64,000 nt of DNA from contig NZ_CP046606.1 in the NCBI RefSeq assembly GCF_030408355.1, positions 1,550,001-1,614,000 on the forward strand, in the 5' to 3' direction. The number at the start of each line of letters is the position of its first letter. Position 1 is the first letter of the stretch. Shown here one piece after another: positions 19,606 through 28,968 of the stretch. A program made the translations under genes and the position numbers. The notes under the pieces were generated by a model, which worked only from the letters and a program-made list of their open reading frames with translations, was not told the origin of the DNA and made no database searches. Source of the DNA: Corynebacterium afermentans subsp. afermentans (GTDB lineage Bacteria > Actinomycetota > Actinomycetes > Mycobacteriales > Mycobacteriaceae).

Positions 19606-20496
19606 ATGAACGTGTTAGTCATCTCAACCGGCGGCACGATCGCCTCCACCACAAACGACCGTGGCGCGCTCGTGCCCACGCTCACCGGCGACGATCTCGT
19701 TGCCCGATGCGGCACCACGCGCCAGGTGCGCGCCATCGACGTGGCCAGCCTCGACTCCTCGTCCATGGACTTGGCTGAGATCGATCTGCTGCGCGAAACC
19801 GTGCGCACTTCGCTTCTCGACGACTCCGCCTCCCTTGTCATCACCCACGGCACCGACTCCATGGCCGAGACTGCCCTCGCGCTGGACCTCGTCCACGCCG
19901 GTCCCCGCCCCGTTGTGCTCACCGGCGCGATGCGCTCCGCCGACCACGCCCACCCCGACGGCCCCGCCAACCTGCGCGGCGCGATCGAGGTGGCCGCCAC
20001 CCGGCGCGACTGCGGCGTCCTCGTCCATTTCGCGGGCGAAACCCTCCCGGCGCGCGGGTTGATGAAGACGCAAACCACCGCCGAGCACGCCTTCACCCTC
20101 ACCAGCGGCACACCCCTGCCCCGCCCCATGGCGGTGTCTGCCGCGCCGCTGGCCGGGTTGAACATCCCCATCATCCGCGCGTGGGCAGGCGCCGACGACG
20201 CCCTCATCCGCGCACTCGGGCCTGTCGACGGGCTCGTCTTAGAAGCCCTCGGCTCCGGCAATGTGTCGGCGTGCATGGGCAGCGCCGTCGCAAAGCTGCT
20301 GCGCCGCGGGGTACCTGTGGTCGTCGCAACGTCGGTGCCCTACGGCGAGGTGTCGTTCGCCTACGGCGGCGCCGGCGGCGGCTCCACCCTCGGCGACCTG
20401 GGCGCGTTGCCCGCCGGCTACCTCAGCGCCGGGCAGGCCCGCATCGCGCTGGCCACCGCGCTGGCCACCGGTGTTAACCCGCGCTTACTGCTGTGA
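19606..20496 (+). CDS. L-asparaginase
   Basis: A 296-residue cytoplasmic asparaginase (no signal peptide) hydrolysing asparagine to aspartate and ammonia. The nucleophile motif STGGTIAST is at ~7-15 and the second catalytic motif ITHGTDSMAETA at ~79-90. GAMRSADHAHPDGPANL (~109-125) is the usual family block. ATG 19606 places the TGGT motif immediately at the N-terminus. The 3' end overlaps the convergent dinB stop by 12 nt. Confidence 0.92.
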   Translation: MNVLVISTGGTIASTTNDRGALVPTLTGDDLVARCGTTRQVRAIDVASLDSSSMDLAEIDLLRETVRTSLLDDSASLVITHGTDSMAETALALDLVHAGPRPVVLTGAMRSADHAHPDGPANLRGAIEVAATRRDCGVLVHFAGETLPARGLMKTQTTAEHAFTLTSGTPLPRPMAVSAAPLAGLNIPIIRAWAGADDALIRALGPVDGLVLEALGSGNVSACMGSAVAKLLRRGVPVVVATSVPYGEVSFAYGGAGGGSTLGDLGALPAGYLSAGQARIALATALATGVNPRLLL

Positions 20497-21867
20497 GAAC
20501 CAGTCCTCCCATGCCAACGAATCCAGCGGGTCAGCTTGCTGGAGCTGCGGATCATCCGCGCGAAGGCTTTTGATCCTGCCCGGCCCCGTCGCCCGCGTTT
20601 CAAACCGCACCGTCACCCACCCCTTGCCGGCACCTTGGACCCAGCCGTGCCCGTAATCCGGGTGATAGACGTCCTGCGTCGCGCGCCACACGCCGCGCTC
20701 CGGAGCGGTCTCCTGGTGCACCTCCGTGTCGAAAGGCGTTTCGTGGTCGCTGACGCCGGTTTCGTAGTCTGCCGACACCGGCGAAGGCTTCACAATCGCC
20801 TGGTCCAACTCCGGAAACAGCACGTCCTGCAGCGTCTCCTCCAGGCCCGAGTATGACACTCCCACCAGCCGAATCGGGCCCACCTCGTCGGGGTAGCGCA
20901 CGATCCGGAAAGCGGTGGCCAGCAGCGTCTCCGCGTCGTCGGTGGCGTACGGCAACGTCGCCGAGCGCGACTCAATGCGAAAGTCCGCCATCCGCAGCTT
21001 CACCGTCACCGTTCGCGCCCCGCGCCCATCCTTGCGCAACCTGCGGTGCGACTCTGCAGCCGCCCGTTCCAACGCCGCGTCCACCTCCGGCGGGGTGGTC
21101 AAGTCTTGCGGGTACGTGTGCTCCGATGAGATCTGCTTCGACTCCGCCCTTGGCGCCACCGGCCGCTCATCCACCCCGCGCGCCAACCACCACAGCTGCC
21201 TGCCCACAGCGCCTCCGATGGCGATGTCCAGCTCTTTCTCGCTGAGGTTCGCTAGGTCCCCGATCGTTTCAATCCCGGCACTGAGCAACTTCGACTCAGT
21301 CACAGGTCCCACTCCCCACAGCTCGCTGACCGGCATCGGGTGGAGGATCTCTAGCTGCCGGTCGTGCGGAATGACAAACACACCGTCCGGCTTCGCCCGA
21401 CCCGAGCCGATCTTGGCGTACTGCTTTCCCGGACCCGCGCCGATCGAACTGGGCAGGCCTGTCTCTTCCTTGATCGCCGCCCGCAGCTCGTTCGCCCATT
21501 GCTCCACGTCTTCCGGGCTCGCCCCGACCAAATCTTCCGGCTCCATGAACGCCTCGTCGATGGACAGCTGCTCCACCACGTCCACGTACCTGCCGATGAT
21601 CTCGAACACCCGGCGCGACGCGACCGCGTAAACCGGCCTGCGAGGCGCCACCAGCACCGCTTTCGAACCCACCAGCCGCGCGGCCCGGTGCGTCGGCATC
21701 GCCGAGTGCGCCCCGTACTTGCGCGCCTCGTAGCTGGCGCCTGCGACCACGCCGCGGCCGGACACTCCCGCCACCAACACGGGGCGTCCTTTGAGCGTCG
21801 GGCGGGTCAGCTGCTCGCACGACGCGTAGAACGCATCCATGTCGATGTGCAGCACCCAACGGTTCAT
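20485..21867 (-). CDS. dinB: Y-family DNA polymerase IV (DinB)
   Basis: A 460-residue translesion polymerase. HIDMDAFYASCEQL (~7-20) holds the first catalytic Asp, SYEARKYGAHSAMP the nucleotide-binding region, and QLSIDEAFMEPEDL (~100-113) the catalytic Asp-Glu. A little-finger domain follows. The last ~60 residues (YHPDYGHGWVQGAGKGWVTV, RIKSLRADDPQLQQ) form an actinobacterial extension. ATG 21867 directly precedes the first motif. No good LexA box was found in its upstream 45 nt. Confidence 0.93.
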   Translation of the reverse strand: MNRWVLHIDMDAFYASCEQLTRPTLKGRPVLVAGVSGRGVVAGASYEARKYGAHSAMPTHRAARLVGSKAVLVAPRRPVYAVASRRVFEIIGRYVDVVEQLSIDEAFMEPEDLVGASPEDVEQWANELRAAIKEETGLPSSIGAGPGKQYAKIGSGRAKPDGVFVIPHDRQLEILHPMPVSELWGVGPVTESKLLSAGIETIGDLANLSEKELDIAIGGAVGRQLWWLARGVDERPVAPRAESKQISSEHTYPQDLTTPPEVDAALERAAAESHRRLRKDGRGARTVTVKLRMADFRIESRSATLPYATDDAETLLATAFRIVRYPDEVGPIRLVGVSYSGLEETLQDVLFPELDQAIVKPSPVSADYETGVSDHETPFDTEVHQETAPERGVWRATQDVYHPDYGHGWVQGAGKGWVTVRFETRATGPGRIKSLRADDPQLQQADPLDSLAWEDWFSQQ

Positions 21868-21910
21868 GCCCACCACTGTGCACCACCGGTAGCACCATGT
21901 TCCAATCCGA

Positions 21911-23209
21911 TCACACGGCGAACGAATCCCCGGTGACGTACTCCATTCGCCTCGGCAGCGACCTGTTGCGCGAGACGAACCTGGCACCGTTTTTGAACGT
22001 GAAGAACAGGTCAGCCCCTTGGCGCTCGATGGTGACCACTCCGTGGCTCACCTGAGAGTGGCAGCTCGAGCACAACGGGATCAGATTGTCTAAATCAGTC
22101 ATGCCTCCGTGCTCCCACTCCTTAATGTGGTGCATTTCTATGAAGCGCCTATGCGAACATCCAGGCATAGCGCATTGATACCCCCAGATCGCCAACAGTG
22201 CCTGCACTTGGCCGTCGGTGGCGAACCGGCGCGAACGGCCGACGCGGATCGTCAGTCCCGTGTCATCCAGCAAGTGCAAACGCACCATCGCATTTGCAAG
22301 GTAGCTGCGCACATCCTCAGAACAGGCTGAGCGGTTTTCCGGCATCCAACATTGACCGAACTGGTTGACCATGAGGTTGACCTGCACGCCGGGACTGCGA
22401 AGCGGACTCTTTGGGTTCGCGCGAACCATATCGACCATGGCCAACAACGCCGCGTAAACGTCTTGCTTTTCTGGAGGCCCGTACCGCGACACCGAACGCA
22501 CGATGTCATCCATGGTGATCTTCGTGCGCTTTCGCGGAGCGCGGTCTTGCTCTGATGGGACGGCGTCTTCGGCGGCAACTGCGTCGTCGATAAGCTTCTG
22601 CACCTTCTCCGGATCCTGCAGATCATCTGGGTCCACATCCTCGAGACCGAAACTGGCAAGCTGAGCCACCTTTAACGCGGTCAGGAGCTTTTGGCCAGCT
22701 ACCGCCGGAAGCCGCGCCTCGAAGGCAAGCATGCCGTCGTCGCACTCGCGGGCGCGGGCATACGGCTCAGTCGGGTCCTTCTCTTTGGGCCTTGCCCCGG
22801 CAAGCACAAGCTGGAGATCAGCAAACGACATGCTCAACGCGAGTTGGACGTATTGCTCCTCGTTGCACTCCTCCAAATACTGGAGCAGGAAGCGGACTGT
22901 CGAATACGGCATCACCCCCGATTCGAATGCGTCGAACAAGAGCCTGAACTTTCTCAGCCCTCGCGCCACGCGCACGTACTCGAATGCCGTGGCCTGCGGG
23001 AGGTTGAGCTCGCTGCGCAACCACGTTGCCGTCGACTTCTCCCCGTACTTTTCCGCAAGCTCCTGTTCGTCGAACTGCCCCACCGCATCGAGCATCCGCG
23101 CCCGGTGGTGGTTCGCCGACAATTGATTGCACTTGATCTGATCCTCGAGCACCTCTGCCGACAGGTCACTCGTTCGATCTTCTGTCCGTTCGTCCACCGC
23201 AATTGTCAT
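21911..23209 (-). CDS. HNH endonuclease family protein (DUF222/13E12-like)
   Basis: A 432-residue protein of the actinobacterial multi-copy HNH family. The N-terminal two-thirds is a helical DUF222-like region (ELNLPQATAFEYVRVARGL). The C-terminal HNH motif is CAMPGCSHRRFIEMHHIKEW followed by LDNLIPLCSSCHSQVSHG (~350-393), with two Cys pairs for zinc and the catalytic His-His. Such genes are common and expanded in corynebacteria and mycobacteria, and their substrate is unknown. ATG 23209 follows AAGGGG. A palindromic repeat array lies just upstream (23351-23504). Confidence 0.85.
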   Translation of the reverse strand: MTIAVDERTEDRTSDLSAEVLEDQIKCNQLSANHHRARMLDAVGQFDEQELAEKYGEKSTATWLRSELNLPQATAFEYVRVARGLRKFRLLFDAFESGVMPYSTVRFLLQYLEECNEEQYVQLALSMSFADLQLVLAGARPKEKDPTEPYARARECDDGMLAFEARLPAVAGQKLLTALKVAQLASFGLEDVDPDDLQDPEKVQKLIDDAVAAEDAVPSEQDRAPRKRTKITMDDIVRSVSRYGPPEKQDVYAALLAMVDMVRANPKSPLRSPGVQVNLMVNQFGQCWMPENRSACSEDVRSYLANAMVRLHLLDDTGLTIRVGRSRRFATDGQVQALLAIWGYQCAMPGCSHRRFIEMHHIKEWEHGGMTDLDNLIPLCSSCHSQVSHGVVTIERQGADLFFTFKNGARFVSRNRSLPRRMEYVTGDSFAV

Positions 23210-23350
23210 GGTTGATCCCCTTACTCATGAACATTGACACCTTTATAGAACGCTCATGTGTTCGAGTCAAGGGTTTTGCAGAAAATGTCCATTGAAGTGG
23301 ACAACACACACGGTTTCACGAGTCCGGGGATCGAACATAAAACCCATTCG

Positions 23351-23504
23351 CTATGCCGCTGCATAGTTGGTGCCACCCCAGTATTGGCACGAGAAACTAT
23401 GCAGCTGCATAGTCAGCAACCCACACGAACGCCCCCAAAAACTATGCAGCTGCATAGTGGGTGCCACCCCAATATTGGCAAGAAAAACTATGCAGCCGCA
23501 TAGT
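23351..23504. repeat. Array of four 18-bp palindromes at ~46-bp spacing (repeat locus A)
   Basis: The palindrome ACTATGCAGCTGCATAGT is perfect at 23396-23413 and 23441-23458. It has one mismatch at 23487-23504 (GCAGCC) and is degenerate at 23351-23366 (GCCGCT). Intervals of 27-29 nt separate them; the first and third are near-identical (GGTGCCACCCCA, then TATTGGCA) and the second is different. The family recurs at 52.6-53.5 kb. The remainder of the 385-nt gap between the HNH gene and ileS holds the HNH promoter region and the ileS terminator, with no convincing ORF. Confidence 0.9.
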
Positions 23505-23546
23505 GCGAATCATCGAACGACGGTGCAACGCCCCCGCTGAGCAGCC

Positions 23547-23581
23547 AAAAAAGGGGCCCCACTCTGCACGAGTGAGACCCC
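23547..23581 (-). terminator. Intrinsic terminator of ileS
   Basis: On the minus strand GGGGTCTCACTC, loop GTGCA, GAGTGGGGCCCC (with G-U pairs) is followed by TTTTTT. It starts 13 nt after the ileS stop. Confidence 0.88.
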
Positions 23582-23594
23582 AGCCCGAAAGAAC

Positions 23595-26500
23595 CTAGCT
23601 GTTCTTACGAACAGTGGTGGTCACGCCATCGATGACGTCGTGTCCCTCGACCGGCTCGGTGACCACGTCGAAGGATGTCGCCAGGGTTTCGGCGGCGATG
23701 TGGTCGGCGTGGGTGCGGGCCCACTCCTCCTTCTCCGCAGGCACGGCCAGCACCACAGCGATGCGGTCGGAAACGTCGAAGCCCTCGCGCTTGCGGGCAT
23801 CCTGCAGACCGCGGATCACGTCGGCAGCCCAGCCCTCAGCCTCGAGTTCCTCGGTGACCTCGGTGTCGAGGACGACCAGGCCAACGGTGCCGTCGGCGTC
23901 GACACGCGCGGTGCTCTCCGGGTTCTCCGCCACCAGACGCTCGGTGTAAAGCTCCGGGGTGAGCACGATGTCGCCGTCGACCACCACATCGTCTCCGCGG
24001 CGCTCGTAGTTGCCGGCCTTGACGTTCTTGATGGCGCGCTGCACGTCCCTACCCAGCGACGGGCCAGCCACCTTGGCGTTAACCACGACTTCGAAGGATC
24101 CGGCCGCGTCGACGTCGTCAGTCAAAGCGACGTCCTTCACGTTCACCTCGTCGCGGATGGTGGAGCGGAACGCCTCAAGCTTGGCCGAATCCGGCAGGGC
24201 GACGGTGAGCTTCGGCAGCGGCAAGCGGTTGCGCAGCTTGTTCGCCTTGCGCACTGACGACGCCGCAGAGCACACCGCACGGGTCGCATCCATGGCGGCG
24301 ACCAGCTCGGCATCCGCCGGCAACTCGGAGGCATGCGGGTAGTCCGTCAGGTGCACCGAACGGCCGCCGGTGAGCCCGCGCCAGATGACCTCGGAGACGT
24401 ACGGCAAAAGCGGCGCCACCGCACGGGAGACGACCTCCAGCACCGTGTAGAGCGTATTAAACGCCTCGGGATGCGCCTCCTGCCCCTCCCAGAAACGGTC
24501 GCGGGAGCGGCGCACGTACCAGTTGGTCAGCGTGTCGGCGAAGCGACGCACCACGTCGCAGGCGTCGGCGATGCGGGTGTCGTCGAGCGCCTCGCCCACA
24601 GCTGCCACCATGTCGTGCGTCTTGGCCAGGATGTAGCGGTCGAGCACGTTGTCCGAATCCACAGACCACTGGGCGTCCGAGGACGAGTACAGCTGCAGGA
24701 ACGTGTACGCGTTCCAGATCGGCAGCAGCGCCTGGCGCACGCCCTCGCGGATGCCCTGCTCGGTGACGATCAGGTTGCCACCTCGCAGGATCGGCGAGGA
24801 CATGAGGAACCAGCGCATCGCGTCGGAGCCGTCGCGGTCGAAGACCTCCATCACGTTCGGGTAGTTGCCCTTGGACTTGGACATCTTCTGCCCGTCCGAG
24901 CCCAACACGATGCCGTGAGCGACGACCTTCTTGTACGCCACACGGTCGAATAGTGCGGTGGACAGCACGTGCTGCACGTAGAACCAGCCGCGGGTCTGCC
25001 CGGAGTACTCCACAATGAAGTCCGCGGGTTGGCGGGTGTCGAACTCCTCGCGATTCTCAAACGGGTAGTGGTATTGCGCGAACGGCATTGAGCCGGATTC
25101 GAACCAGCAGTCCAACACGTCCGGCACGCGGCGCATCATGGACTTGCCGGTCGGGTCGTCCGGGTTCGGGCGCACCAGCTCGTCGATGTGCGGGCGGTGC
25201 AGGGACTTCGGGCGGGTGCCGAAGTCGCGCTCCAGCTCATCCAGGGAGCCGTAGACGTCCACGCGCGGGTAGTCCGGGTTGTCGGAAACCCACGCCGGCA
25301 CAGGCGAGCCCCAGTAGCGGGTGCGCGAGATGTTCCAATCGCGCGCGCCTTCCAGCCACTTGCCAAACTGGCCGTCGCGGATGTGCGACGGGATCCACTC
25401 GATTTCCTGGTTCAGCTCCACCATCCGGTCGCGGATGTCGGTGACCTTCACAAACCACGCCGGCAGCGCCATGTAGATCAGCGGCTCGCCGGAGCGCCAG
25501 GAGTGCGGGTAGGAGTGCACGATGGTCTGGTCGCGCACGACGCGGCCCTTGGCGCGCAGGTCGCGGATGATGTCGCGGTTCGCGTCGAAAACGAGCTTGC
25601 CCTCGTATTCCGGCACGAGCGAGGTGAACTTGCCGTCGGCGTCGACGGGGATGGCCAGGTCGATGCCGTACTCCTGGCAGGTGAGCATGTCGTCCTCACC
25701 GAAGGCGGGTGCCTGGTGCACCACGCCGGTGCCGTCTTCGGTGGTCACGTAGTCCGCGTTGAGGATCATGAACGCGTTGTCGTGGTCGCGGAAATAGTCG
25801 AAGACTGGCTCGTACTCCAGGCCCTCCAGTTGCGCGCCCTCAAAGGTAGCCACTACCTCGTACTCACCGAGCTCCTTCGCAAAGGCGCCCAGCAGGGTCG
25901 AGGCAAGAAGCAATTGCTTATCGACGAACCCTGCGGCCCCATCCGCACCGACCTTGACCAACGAGTACTCCACCTCGGGATGGACAGCCAGAGCCAGGTT
26001 GGACGGCAGGGTCCACGGGGTCGTGGTCCAGGCGATGGCTGCGGCATCGTGAAGCTCAGGGTGCTCCGCCCACGTCTTTTCCGCCGCGTAGCCTGCGCGC
26101 CCACCGGTGAACGGCATAGTGACGGTGACGGTGGGGTCCTGGCGGTCGCGGTAGGAATCGTCCAGGCGGGTCTCCTGGTTCGACAGCGGAGTGTGCTCGG
26201 CCCACGAGTACGGCAGAACGCGGAAGCCCTGGTAGATCAAGCCCTTGTCGTAGAGCTCCTTGAACGCCCACATGACGGACTCCATGTACTCCGGGTCCAT
26301 GGTCTTGTAGCCGTTTTCGAAATCCACCCAGCGGGCTTGGCGGGTGACGTAGTCCTCCCACTCGCCCGCGTAGTGCATGACGGACTTGGCGCAGTACTCG
26401 TTGAACTTCTCCAGACCCATGTCCTCGATCTGGGCCTTATCGGTGATGCCGAGCTGCTTTTCCGCCTCAAGCTCTGCGGGCAGGCCGTGGCAATCCCAGC

Positions 26501-26771
26501 CGAACACGCGCGGCACGTGGTAACCGTACATTGTGCGGAAACGCGGCACGATGTCCTTGACATAGCCGGTGAGGAGATGGCCGTAGTGAGGCATGCCGTT
26601 GGCGAACGGCGGGCCGTCGTTGAACACGTACTCCTCGCAGCCCTCGCGCTGATCCAGGGACGCCTTGAACGTGCCGTCCGTGTTCCAATAATCGAGGACG
26701 ACTCGTTCCATCTCCGGGAAGCGGTCGCTGCCGCCGGTCATGTCCACTTTGGGGTAAACGTTGCCAACCAT
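23595..26771 (-). CDS. ileS: Isoleucyl-tRNA synthetase IleS
   Basis: A 1058-residue class I synthetase charging tRNA-Ile. The HIGH-equivalent motif is [14 protein letters not shown] (~54-67) and the KMSKS motif is [12 protein letters not shown] (~610-621). A CP1 editing domain lies between them, and the C-terminus is of the eukaryote-like long type found in actinobacteria, without a terminal zinc finger. The ATG at 26771 has GAAGGAG 8 nt upstream, and that ribosome site is part of the T-box leader that controls translation. Confidence 0.97.
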   Translation of the reverse strand: MVGNVYPKVDMTGGSDRFPEMERVVLDYWNTDGTFKASLDQREGCEEYVFNDGPPFANGMPHYGHLLTGYVKDIVPRFRTMYGYHVPRVFGWDCHGLPAELEAEKQLGITDKAQIEDMGLEKFNEYCAKSVMHYAGEWEDYVTRQARWVDFENGYKTMDPEYMESVMWAFKELYDKGLIYQGFRVLPYSWAEHTPLSNQETRLDDSYRDRQDPTVTVTMPFTGGRAGYAAEKTWAEHPELHDAAAIAWTTTPWTLPSNLALAVHPEVEYSLVKVGADGAAGFVDKQLLLASTLLGAFAKELGEYEVVATFEGAQLEGLEYEPVFDYFRDHDNAFMILNADYVTTEDGTGVVHQAPAFGEDDMLTCQEYGIDLAIPVDADGKFTSLVPEYEGKLVFDANRDIIRDLRAKGRVVRDQTIVHSYPHSWRSGEPLIYMALPAWFVKVTDIRDRMVELNQEIEWIPSHIRDGQFGKWLEGARDWNISRTRYWGSPVPAWVSDNPDYPRVDVYGSLDELERDFGTRPKSLHRPHIDELVRPNPDDPTGKSMMRRVPDVLDCWFESGSMPFAQYHYPFENREEFDTRQPADFIVEYSGQTRGWFYVQHVLSTALFDRVAYKKVVAHGIVLGSDGQKMSKSKGNYPNVMEVFDRDGSDAMRWFLMSSPILRGGNLIVTEQGIREGVRQALLPIWNAYTFLQLYSSSDAQWSVDSDNVLDRYILAKTHDMVAAVGEALDDTRIADACDVVRRFADTLTNWYVRRSRDRFWEGQEAHPEAFNTLYTVLEVVSRAVAPLLPYVSEVIWRGLTGGRSVHLTDYPHASELPADAELVAAMDATRAVCSAASSVRKANKLRNRLPLPKLTVALPDSAKLEAFRSTIRDEVNVKDVALTDDVDAAGSFEVVVNAKVAGPSLGRDVQRAIKNVKAGNYERRGDDVVVDGDIVLTPELYTERLVAENPESTARVDADGTVGLVVLDTEVTEELEAEGWAADVIRGLQDARKREGFDVSDRIAVVLAVPAEKEEWARTHADHIAAETLATSFDVVTEPVEGHDVIDGVTTTVRKNS

Positions 26772-26774
26772 GAC

Positions 26775-26955
26775 ATCACTCCTTCAGCCGTGCAGGGACG
26801 CATTGCTGCGCGGTACCACCCTGCTTGGGGCGCGCGATGCGCCCCCACTTCATTGCGGTGAAGGAAGTTACGTCTTCCGTGTGTGACGTCCGGTTCTATT
26901 AAGCACAAGCCGTTCTTCCGGATACGCTCCCCGGTGATGGCCGGATCATTGCGTG
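26775..26955 (-). promoter_or_regulatory. T-box riboswitch (Ile, translational type) controlling ileS
   Basis: The minus strand carries the canonical T-box sequence AGGGTGGTACCGCG at 26809-26822. It is flanked by GCAGGG and CCCTGC, which pair as the anti-sequestrator helix. Upstream is the conserved actinobacterial block GGCCATCACCGGGGAGC, with the likely specifier codon ATC at 26936-26938, then CCGGAAGAACGGC. No terminator follows the T-box; the ribosome site GAAGGAG comes directly after, as in the actinobacterial short stem-I ileS T-boxes that act on translation. A CTTCCTTC stretch near 26868-26876 could pair with the ribosome site in the off state (inferred). Confidence 0.93.
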
Positions 26956-26963
26956 TTACGAGT

Positions 26964-26997
26964 AACGCCCAGCATCCTACAGGGATGCTGGGCGTTT
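26964..26997 (-). terminator. Hairpin terminator between divIVA and the ileS leader
   Basis: Perfect 14-bp stem AACGCCCAGCATCC / GGATGCTGGGCGTT with a 5-nt loop, 16 nt beyond the divIVA stop. The U-tract is poor on the minus strand, but the stem is very stable. It separates the dcw transcript from the ileS leader. Confidence 0.75.
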
Positions 26998-27012
26998 GTG
27001 AAGATCCTGGAA

Positions 27013-27978
27013 CTACTTCTCGTTCGGCGCGGTGGTGGTGCGCGACTCCAGCTCTTCCAGCTGGGACTCCAGCAGCGTCTTCAGGCGCGTGCGGTACTCG
27101 CGCTCGAAGGTGCGCAGCTCCGCGATGCGGTTCTCCAGCGCGGTCTGCTGCTGCTTCACCGTGTTCATGATTTCGGTGTGCTTGCGCTCGGCGTCAGCCT
27201 TGAGCTTGTTCGCCTGCTCCTCAGCCTGGCGGATCTGCGCCTCAGCACGAGAGTGCGCCTCGTTGGTGGTCTCCTCGGCCTTCTTCTGCGCGTCGGTGAC
27301 CAGCTGCTTGGAGCGGGTCTCCGCGTCCTGCAGCTGGGTGCGGGAACGGGTCTGCGCGTCCTCGATCTGCTTCTTGGACTTGGACTCGGCCTCGGCGATC
27401 TCGCGCTCTGCAGCGGCACGAGCGTCGGCCAGCATGGAGGAAGCCTCCGCCTGCGCGTCGCTGGTCAGGCGGTCTGCCATCTCCTGCGCGAGGCCGAGCA
27501 CCTTGGCCGCCTGCACGTGGGTGTCAGCGGAAACGTCGCCGCGGGCCGGCTGGGATACGGCAGCGGCCGGAGCGGTCGCCTGCTTCGGAGCCTTCGCGGC
27601 CTCCTCAGCCTGCTTGCGGACCTTGGCGGCCTCGTCCTTGGCGGAGCGGGCCTCAGCTTCAGCCTTCTCCTGCGCCTGCTTCGCGGAACGCAGCTGCGCC
27701 TCGAAGTCAGCGCGGACCTTCTGCTCCACCTCGCGGCGGATGGCAGCCTCGTCGACCTTCGCGGAATCATCGGAACGCTTCACCGGCGCTGCAGCAACTG
27801 CGTCCGTGCCGCCTTCCTCGAGACGGGAACGCAGCTCGTCGTTCTCATCCTGCAGCTGTGCAAGCGTGTCCTCGACGAGGTCGAGGAACTGGTCGACCTC
27901 GTCCTCGTTGTAGCCTCGCTTGCCAATCGGCGGCTTGCTGAAAGCGACATTGTGCACGTCAGCTGGTGTCAGCGGCAT
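27013..27978 (-). CDS. divIVA: DivIVA/Wag31 polar growth and division protein (antigen 84)
   Basis: A 321-residue cytoplasmic coiled-coil scaffold that marks the cell poles and recruits peptidoglycan synthesis in apically growing actinobacteria. The N-terminal DivIVA membrane-binding module is [24 protein letters not shown] (residues 2-25 in two short blocks), followed by [17 protein letters not shown]. After a Pro/Ala-rich linker (~75-160) comes a long Glu/Ala/Lys/Arg coiled coil ([18 protein letters not shown] onward). Mycobacterial Wag31 is a PknA substrate. The gene stands alone after yggT, with a 126-nt promoter-bearing gap. Confidence 0.95.
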   Translation of the reverse strand: MPLTPADVHNVAFSKPPIGKRGYNEDEVDQFLDLVEDTLAQLQDENDELRSRLEEGGTDAVAAAPVKRSDDSAKVDEAAIRREVEQKVRADFEAQLRSAKQAQEKAEAEARSAKDEAAKVRKQAEEAAKAPKQATAPAAAVSQPARGDVSADTHVQAAKVLGLAQEMADRLTSDAQAEASSMLADARAAAEREIAEAESKSKKQIEDAQTRSRTQLQDAETRSKQLVTDAQKKAEETTNEAHSRAEAQIRQAEEQANKLKADAERKHTEIMNTVKQQQTALENRIAELRTFEREYRTRLKTLLESQLEELESRTTTAPNEK

Positions 27979-28104
27979 TTGCGTTCCCTTCGATAATCGT
28001 GTGAGTACTCGCTAGCGCGAAGCATTATTTGCTGAATTGTAACGGTTTCGCTCGACGAGTGTAGCCCAGCCTAGCTGTAAAGCCGGGTTAAAGCTCAAGT
28101 AAAG

Positions 28105-28416
28105 CTACCGCAGTGCCGGATTAATCAGCACGGCGCCGACGAGCATTTGGATGAGCATGAGGATGAAAAACAGGACAATGACACTCACATCCAGGCCCAC
28201 CCCGCTACCGCCGAGCTTTAGCGGCGGGATAAGTTTGCGCAGCGCATTCACTGGCGGGTCCGTCATCCGGAAGATGGGCTCGGCCACCATGATGAACCAG
28301 TGCGGCGGGTCGAACTGCTTGGAAAACGCCTGCACCATCTCGATGATGATGCGCACAATAACCAAAAGCGAGTACAGCCCCACAAGGGCGTAGATGATTG
28401 CTCCGAAAAGTGCCAC
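28105..28416 (-). CDS. YggT family membrane protein
   Basis: A 103-residue protein with two TM segments (FGAIIYALVGLYSLLVIVRI at ~4-23 and VSVIVLFFILMLIQMLVGAVL at ~77-97). The cytoplasmic loop carries the family signature EPIFRMTDPPVNALRKLIPP. YggT genes accompany sepF in many Gram-positive dcw clusters and are needed for normal growth or osmotic tolerance in some bacteria; the molecular role is unclear. It starts 18 nt after the sepF stop. Confidence 0.9.
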   Translation of the reverse strand: MALFGAIIYALVGLYSLLVIVRIIIEMVQAFSKQFDPPHWFIMVAEPIFRMTDPPVNALRKLIPPLKLGGSGVGLDVSVIVLFFILMLIQMLVGAVLINPALR

Positions 28417-28434
28417 GCCGAACCACCCTACCGG

Positions 28435-28929
28435 TTAGCGCAAGCCAGCAGCACGCTTGAGGTCGTCTTTCTCCAGGTTTGCGTTCTCCGGCACGATGGC
28501 GAACATCCGCTTGCGCGTCTCAACGCCGCGGGAGAGGTTGTGCATGCTACCGCGCAGCGCGAAGCACAGGCCAGCGGCGAAGTCCACAATGCGCTTCGCG
28601 TCGGCGGTGTCCAGGTCGGTCAGGTCCATGACCACAGCGTCGCCGTCGCGGAACGGCTCGCCGATCTCCTTGGCGTCGTTGTAGTTGCGCGGCGCTGCGG
28701 TCACGATATGCGGAGTGGAGCGGTAGCTCGGGCGCACAGCGTCGCGGCCGTAATCGCGGGGGGTGGGGCGGTCCATGCGGGACGGACGCTCGGCGCGCGG
28801 GGTGCGGTCATACGCGGTAGAACCGGCGGAGTTTGAGTTGTACTGCGGGTCGTCGTAGTACGCGTCGTCCTCGGCGTTTTCCACGGGGCCGAGGCCGAAA
28901 AAGTCTTTAGCACTGTCGAAGAAGGACAT
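28435..28929 (-). CDS. sepF: Cell division protein SepF
   Basis: A 164-residue FtsZ-membrane anchor. It has an amphipathic N-terminus (SFFDSAKDFFGLG), a disordered charged linker (~20-80, many Asp/Tyr/Arg) and the SepF core at ~85-160 (YNDAKEIGEPFRDGDAVVMD, then DAKRIVDFAAGLCFALRG). Actinobacteria of this group lack FtsA, so SepF is the main Z-ring tether. The ATG follows AAAGGAG. Confidence 0.94.
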   Translation of the reverse strand: MSFFDSAKDFFGLGPVENAEDDAYYDDPQYNSNSAGSTAYDRTPRAERPSRMDRPTPRDYGRDAVRPSYRSTPHIVTAAPRNYNDAKEIGEPFRDGDAVVMDLTDLDTADAKRIVDFAAGLCFALRGSMHNLSRGVETRKRMFAIVPENANLEKDDLKRAAGLR

Positions 28930-28968
28930 GCGGGCGGCTCCTTTTATGGGGGTGATTCGCGGTGGATT

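Noticed and set aside
21868..21910. SOS box for dinB
   Set aside because: Only a partial GTTCC half-site is present in the short upstream gap; no TCGAAC-N4-GTTCGA match.
23238..23270. LexA-like half sites upstream of the HNH gene
   Set aside because: GAAC and GTTCGA occur but are 8 nt apart instead of 4, so they do not form an SOS box.
23351..23504. CRISPR-like array
   Set aside because: Regular repeats of ~18 bp with 27-29-nt spacers look superficially right, but the repeat is fully palindromic and only 18 bp, spacers 1 and 3 are near copies of each other, and no cas gene is nearby.
25188..26861. 557-codon plus-strand frame opposite ileS
   Set aside because: Antisense to ileS and its T-box; composition is that of a codon shadow and there is no ribosome site or family motif.
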